Origin: Comamonadaceae bacterium
GTDB lineage: Bacteria > Pseudomonadota > Gammaproteobacteria > Burkholderiales > Burkholderiaceae_C
Length of the DNA stretch: 9,252 bases
Assembly: GCA_947458345.1 (NCBI GenBank)
Contig: CANHBU010000046.1
Span: 1 to 9,252, forward strand
Direction of reading: 5' to 3'
Within the stretch, counting starts at the first letter, position 1. The number at the start of each line of letters is the position of its first letter. The notes beneath the pieces were generated by a model. The model worked only from the letters and a program-made list of their open reading frames with translations, did not search any database and had not been told where the DNA came from. Made by a program: the position numbers and the translations under genes. Below are positions 6,621 to 9,252 of the stretch, one piece after another.

Positions 6621-7447
6621 GGCTGAGGCACCTGACCGAGGTAAGCATCGAGCACCTGCGGGTTGTCTTGCACCTGCTGGGGCGTGCCCTGAGCCAGCAC
6701 CTGCCCCTGGGCCATCACGATGACGTGTTGGCAGACCCGCATGACCAGGTCCATGTTGTGCTCGATCAGCAAAAAGGTGATGCCTCTGCGGTGCAGCAGC
6801 AGCACCCGCTCCATCAGGGTCTCGAGCAAGCTGGGGTTGACGCCAGCAGCGGGCTCGTCGAGCAAGATCATCTGCGGATCAATCATGAGCACCCGCGCCA
6901 GCTCGAGCAGCTTTTGCTGCCCGCCCGAGAGCTGACCGGCCAGCAAGCTCGCCTTGTCGGACAGGGCACACAGCTCCAAGACTTCGCGGGCGCGCTCTTG
7001 CAGCGCACGCTCCTGGGCGCGCACTCGGCCAGCCCACCACCAATTGGCATAAAGCCGCTCGCCGAGCTGCTCGAGCGGGGCAATGAGGACGTTTTCCAGC
7101 ACCGTCATCTGCGCAAAGGGTCGCGGGACCTGAAACGTGCGCGCCAGGCCCCGGCGAAAAATCGCATTGGGCGCCAGGTTCTCGATCGGGTGCCCCTGAA
7201 ACAAGATACGCCCGCTGTCGCAGCGCTGCGCCCCCGCAATGAGATCGAAGGTGGTGGTCTTGCCTGCACCATTGGGCCCGATCAAGCCCGTCAGGCTGCC
7301 AGCGGCCACCGACAGGTCGACGCCATCGACCGCTCGCAGCTGACCGTAGGCCTTGCGCAGGCCCTGCAACTGCAAAATCGCGGGTGAGACGGGGGTTGAA
7401 GTCAACAAAACAGAGGCCGGGCAAACACCCGGACCGTGAATCAGCAT
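6617..7447 (-). CDS. livG: Branched-chain-type ABC transporter ATPase LivG
   Basis: This 276-aa ABC ATPase has Walker A GPNGAGKTT (57-65), Q-loop Q106 in RTFQVPRPF, signature LSGGQQKL (173-180), Walker B MILLDEPAAGVNP (193-205) and H-loop H230 in LLIEHNMDLVM. The AAGVNP segment and the complete H-loop are typical of LivG. The domain starts at about residue 24 (ILQLQGLRKAYG), so the ATG at 7447 gives an unusually long leader with no obvious Shine-Dalgarno. A TTG at codon 14 or 15 would give a conventional N-terminus, so the start is not settled. It is the first gene of the transporter operon, 79 bp after the hydrolase stop. Confidence 0.92.
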   Translation of the reverse strand: MLIHGPGVCPASVLLTSTPVSPAILQLQGLRKAYGQLRAVDGVDLSVAAGSLTGLIGPNGAGKTTTFDLIAGAQRCDSGRILFQGHPIENLAPNAIFRRGLARTFQVPRPFAQMTVLENVLIAPLEQLGERLYANWWWAGRVRAQERALQERAREVLELCALSDKASLLAGQLSGGQQKLLELARVLMIDPQMILLDEPAAGVNPSLLETLMERVLLLHRRGITFLLIEHNMDLVMRVCQHVIVMAQGQVLAQGTPQQVQDNPQVLDAYLGQVPQP

Positions 7448-7463
7448 GCAAGCGCTAGAGCAT

Positions 7464-7474
7464 ACCCAGTGGGT
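7464..7474. promoter_or_regulatory. Palindrome, possible operator
   Basis: ACCCA-G-TGGGT is a perfect 5+1+5 inverted repeat. Three further complementary bases lie outside it (AGC at 7459-7461 and GCT at 7475-7477), with AT unpaired on the left. It sits between the proposed promoter and livG, where a repressor could act on early transcription. A short RNA hairpin is the alternative. No regulator gene is present in the window. Confidence 0.3.
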
Positions 7475-7488
7475 GCTCCCAATTCATG

Positions 7489-7516
7489 CGTATTTGTCCT
7501 AGGGCCGCCGTGTCAA
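7489..7516 (-). promoter_or_regulatory. Candidate sigma-70 promoter for the transporter-kynU operon
   Basis: The minus strand has a perfect -35 hexamer TTGACA (7516-7511), only 11 bp after the stop of the hydrolase gene. Sixteen bases later is AATACG (7494-7489), a weak -10 matching three of six consensus positions. A start near 7482 would leave a leader of about 35 nt before livG. The weak -10 would suit an activated promoter. It is a reading by eye, not a scored prediction. Confidence 0.35.
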
Positions 7517-7526
7517 GCGCTTTACA

Positions 7527-8348
7527 TCAGGCGAACAAATCGCATGCGGCCCGGTTCAGGGCATGGCCCGGTCTGGCCAGCGCATCGAGCACCACCGAGA
7601 TGTGATGGGTTTGAGGCACTTGCAGATGCTGCACAACGGCTCCGCAACGCCCGGCATGCGCCGCAAATTGAGCGCTCTGGCGCAAAAACTCGTCCGTCTC
7701 CAGGGCCCCTACCGCCACCACCAGGGGCGCGCGCAGTGCCAAAGGCCGCATCAAGGGGCTGTAGCGCGCGATCTCCTGCGGGCTCAGTTGCAGGCTGTCG
7801 TTCTGAAATGAGCGGGCCACCGGCTCCAGGTCATACAGGCCACTGACGGCCACGCCTGCGCGCAAGCAGCGCTCTGGCAGTTCCAAGGACGCCATCCAGC
7901 CGGTGTCCATCAACTCGGCCACCAGATGGCCGCCTGCGGAGTTACCGGCCACCACCAGCCGATCGGCATCCAGGCCCAGATCTGCGGCGCGCGTATGGAG
8001 ATACTGCACCGCCAGGCGGCAGGCTTGGACCACTTGCTCCATCCGCACCCGGGGTATCAGGGGATAGTCGATGACCGCCACCGAAATCCCCTGGTCGACA
8101 AAACCGGCTGCCAAGAAAGAAAAGTCAGCCGCCCGCAGGCTGCGCCAAAAGCCGCCATGAATGAACATCAGCAGCGGCGCACTGCTGGCCCCACCTGCGG
8201 CCGGATAAAAGTCCAGGGTGTGATCGGGGTCCGGGCCATAGGGCATCGCGCGCTGACAGGTGTACCGCGCGCTGGCCGTCTTGGCCGCCAGCGCACGCCG
8301 CTGCATCACAGCATCCAGATTGGCAATAGAGTCCAGGGTAAAGGGCAT
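7527..8348 (-). CDS. Alpha/beta hydrolase, kynurenine formamidase-like
   Basis: The 273-aa product is an alpha/beta hydrolase with the HGGFW oxyanion-hole motif (64-68) and nucleophile elbow GNSAGGH (Ser137). Candidate acid residues are E217/D219 in GALETDEF, and the catalytic His is H248 or H249 in QTHHISVV. HGGxW with an EF.RQS-type segment near the acid is characteristic of the AFMID-like arylformamidase/esterase group, which hydrolyses N-formylkynurenine to kynurenine and formate. It differs from the metal-dependent KynB found in many bacteria. The frame stays open upstream to 8705, but that part lies antisense-free inside the mrp gene in another frame and is low-complexity; the ATG at 8348 begins a plausible N-terminus 37 bp after the mrp stop, with a weak AGG upstream. 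The kynureninase downstream supports a kynurenine role. Another carboxylesterase activity is possible. Confidence 0.8.
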   Translation of the reverse strand: MPFTLDSIANLDAVMQRRALAAKTASARYTCQRAMPYGPDPDHTLDFYPAAGGASSAPLLMFIHGGFWRSLRAADFSFLAAGFVDQGISVAVIDYPLIPRVRMEQVVQACRLAVQYLHTRAADLGLDADRLVVAGNSAGGHLVAELMDTGWMASLELPERCLRAGVAVSGLYDLEPVARSFQNDSLQLSPQEIARYSPLMRPLALRAPLVVAVGALETDEFLRQSAQFAAHAGRCGAVVQHLQVPQTHHISVVLDALARPGHALNRAACDLFA

Positions 8349-8385
8349 GGCTGGCCTGTGAACCGAGTTTGCGGACCCTGCCGGC

Positions 8386-9252
8386 TCAGGTGTCCTTGGA
8401 GACGGTGATCTTGGGGAACTTGGCGGAGAAGTCCTTGGCCTTGGCGGCCACGCGCAGGGCCACCTGCTGGGCCACCGCCTTGTAAAGCCGCGCCACCTCG
8501 CCTTGCGGGTCGGCCACCACCGATGGACGGCCGCCGTCGGCCTGTAGCCGGATCTGCATGTCCAGCGGCAAAGCCCCCAAATAATGGGCCTGGTACTGCT
8601 CGGCCAGCTTGCGCCCGCCGCCTTCCCCAAAAATCGGCTCGGCATGGCCGCACTGTGTGCACACATGCACTGCCATGTTTTCCACCACGCCCAAAATGGG
8701 CACACCCACTTTCTGAAACATCTTGATGCCCTTGCGGGCGTCGAGCAGCGCGATGTCCTGCGGTGTGGTGACGATGACCGCGCCGGTCAGGGGCACACGC
8801 TGGCTCAGCGTCAGGGCAATATCGCCTGTGCCCGGCGGCATGTCGACGATCAGGTAGTCGAGGTCTTGCCAGCGGGTCTGGCGCAGCAGCTGCTCGAGCG
8901 CCTGTGTGGCCATCGGGCCGCGCCAGATCATGGCGTCGTCGGGGTTGACCAAAAACCCGATCGACATCACCTGCACTCCGTGGTTGAGCAGCGGCTCCAT
9001 GGTCTTGCCGTCTTCGGTTTCAGGCCGGCCACTGAGGCCCATCATCATGGGCAGGCTCGGACCGTAGATGTCGGCATCGAGCAAACCGACCCGGGCGCCC
9101 TCGGCCACCAGGGCCAGCGCCAGGTTGGCCGCCGTGGTGCTCTTGCCCACACCGCCCTTGCCGGAGGCCACCGCCACGATGTTGCGCACCTGCGGCAGCA
9201 ACTGCACACCGCCTTGCACCGTATGCGCGAGCACCCGCGTGCTGATTTTCAC
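8386..9252 (-). CDS. apbC: Mrp/ApbC/NBP35-type iron-sulfur carrier ATPase (5' partial)
   Basis: The frame runs off the right edge, so the N-terminus is missing. The GTG at the edge is an internal valine: betaproteobacterial Mrp proteins usually carry about 90 more residues, a MIP18/FSCA-like domain, ahead of this point. Numbering from the first visible codon, the deviant Walker A SGKGGVGKST (30-39) is followed by DADIYGPS (59-66), LIVDMPPGTGD (134-144) and a C-terminal CTQC (198-201). That CxxC bridges an iron-sulfur cluster at the dimer interface in this family. The protein carries or transfers Fe-S clusters to apoproteins in the cytosol. It is a housekeeping gene whose link to the kynurenine-type genes is probably positional; the formamidase-like gene begins 37 bp after its stop and may be cotranscribed. 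Confidence 0.93.
   Translation of the reverse strand: MKISTRVLAHTVQGGVQLLPQVRNIVAVASGKGGVGKSTTAANLALALVAEGARVGLLDADIYGPSLPMMMGLSGRPETEDGKTMEPLLNHGVQVMSIGFLVNPDDAMIWRGPMATQALEQLLRQTRWQDLDYLIVDMPPGTGDIALTLSQRVPLTGAVIVTTPQDIALLDARKGIKMFQKVGVPILGVVENMAVHVCTQCGHAEPIFGEGGGRKLAEQYQAHYLGALPLDMQIRLQADGGRPSVVADPQGEVARLYKAVAQQVALRVAAKAKDFSAKFPKITVSKDT

Larger units (their letters stand above)
7449..7521. repeat. Direct repeat CAAGCGCT flanking the livG leader
   Basis: CAAGCGCT occurs at 7449-7456 and again at 7514-7521, 65 bp apart start to start (about six helical turns), each with the palindromic core AGCGCT. One copy overlaps the TTGACA box and the other abuts the livG start. Paired sites for one regulator are possible, but eight bases could repeat by chance. 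Confidence 0.3.

Noticed and set aside
6605..7387. A 260-codon plus-strand open frame opposite livG
   Set aside because: It is antisense to an ABC ATPase with all motifs intact and has no own motif or ribosome site.
8349..8705. An N-terminal extension of the alpha/beta hydrolase by 119 residues
   Set aside because: It runs inside mrp in another frame and is rich in Trp, Arg, Pro and Ser. The ATG at 8348 gives a normal-length hydrolase.

Overview
The window looks like a GC-rich betaproteobacterial chromosome, most likely Burkholderiales/Comamonadaceae-like. This is an inference from codon and base composition and from the style of the proteins; no rRNA or other marker is present to prove it. 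The sequence is densely coding. One gene runs on the plus strand, cut by the left edge. Eight genes run on the minus strand, the first of them cut by the right edge. There is no tRNA, rRNA, CRISPR array, insertion sequence or prophage gene.

Layout. Positions 3-965 (+) hold the end of an aldo/keto reductase fused to two RidA-like domains. It converges on the minus-strand series with 29 bp between the stops. Read in transcription order from the right, the minus strand encodes: the C-terminal ATPase part of Mrp/ApbC (9252-8386); an alpha/beta hydrolase resembling kynurenine formamidase (8348-7527); a 79-bp gap with promoter- and operator-like sequence; a complete branched-chain-amino-acid-type (HAAT/Liv) ABC importer in the order LivG, LivF, LivH, LivM and periplasmic binding protein (7447-2706); a small SRPBCC-like protein (2670-2227); and kynureninase (2230-995).

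The importer genes and the last two genes are tightly packed. LivG/F, F/H, H/M and SRPBCC/KynU each overlap by the four bases ATGA, so 7447-995 reads as one operon with translational coupling. The two largest gaps inside it are only about 35 bp, on either side of the binding-protein gene.

Functionally, a formamidase-like hydrolase and a kynureninase bracketing a dedicated importer suggest uptake of an aromatic amino-acid derivative (N-formylkynurenine, kynurenine or a relative) and its cleavage to an anthranilate-type product plus alanine. Tryptophan 2,3-dioxygenase is not in the window. The substrate assignment is inference: the enzyme families are recognised from motifs, while transporter specificity and the role of the SRPBCC protein and the AKR-RidA-RidA fusion cannot be read from sequence alone.

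The most unusual points are the three-domain AKR-RidA-RidA fusion whose RidA domains both lack the catalytic arginine, and the SRPBCC/kynureninase junction, where an A6 run meets an ATGA overlap with no Shine-Dalgarno for kynureninase.
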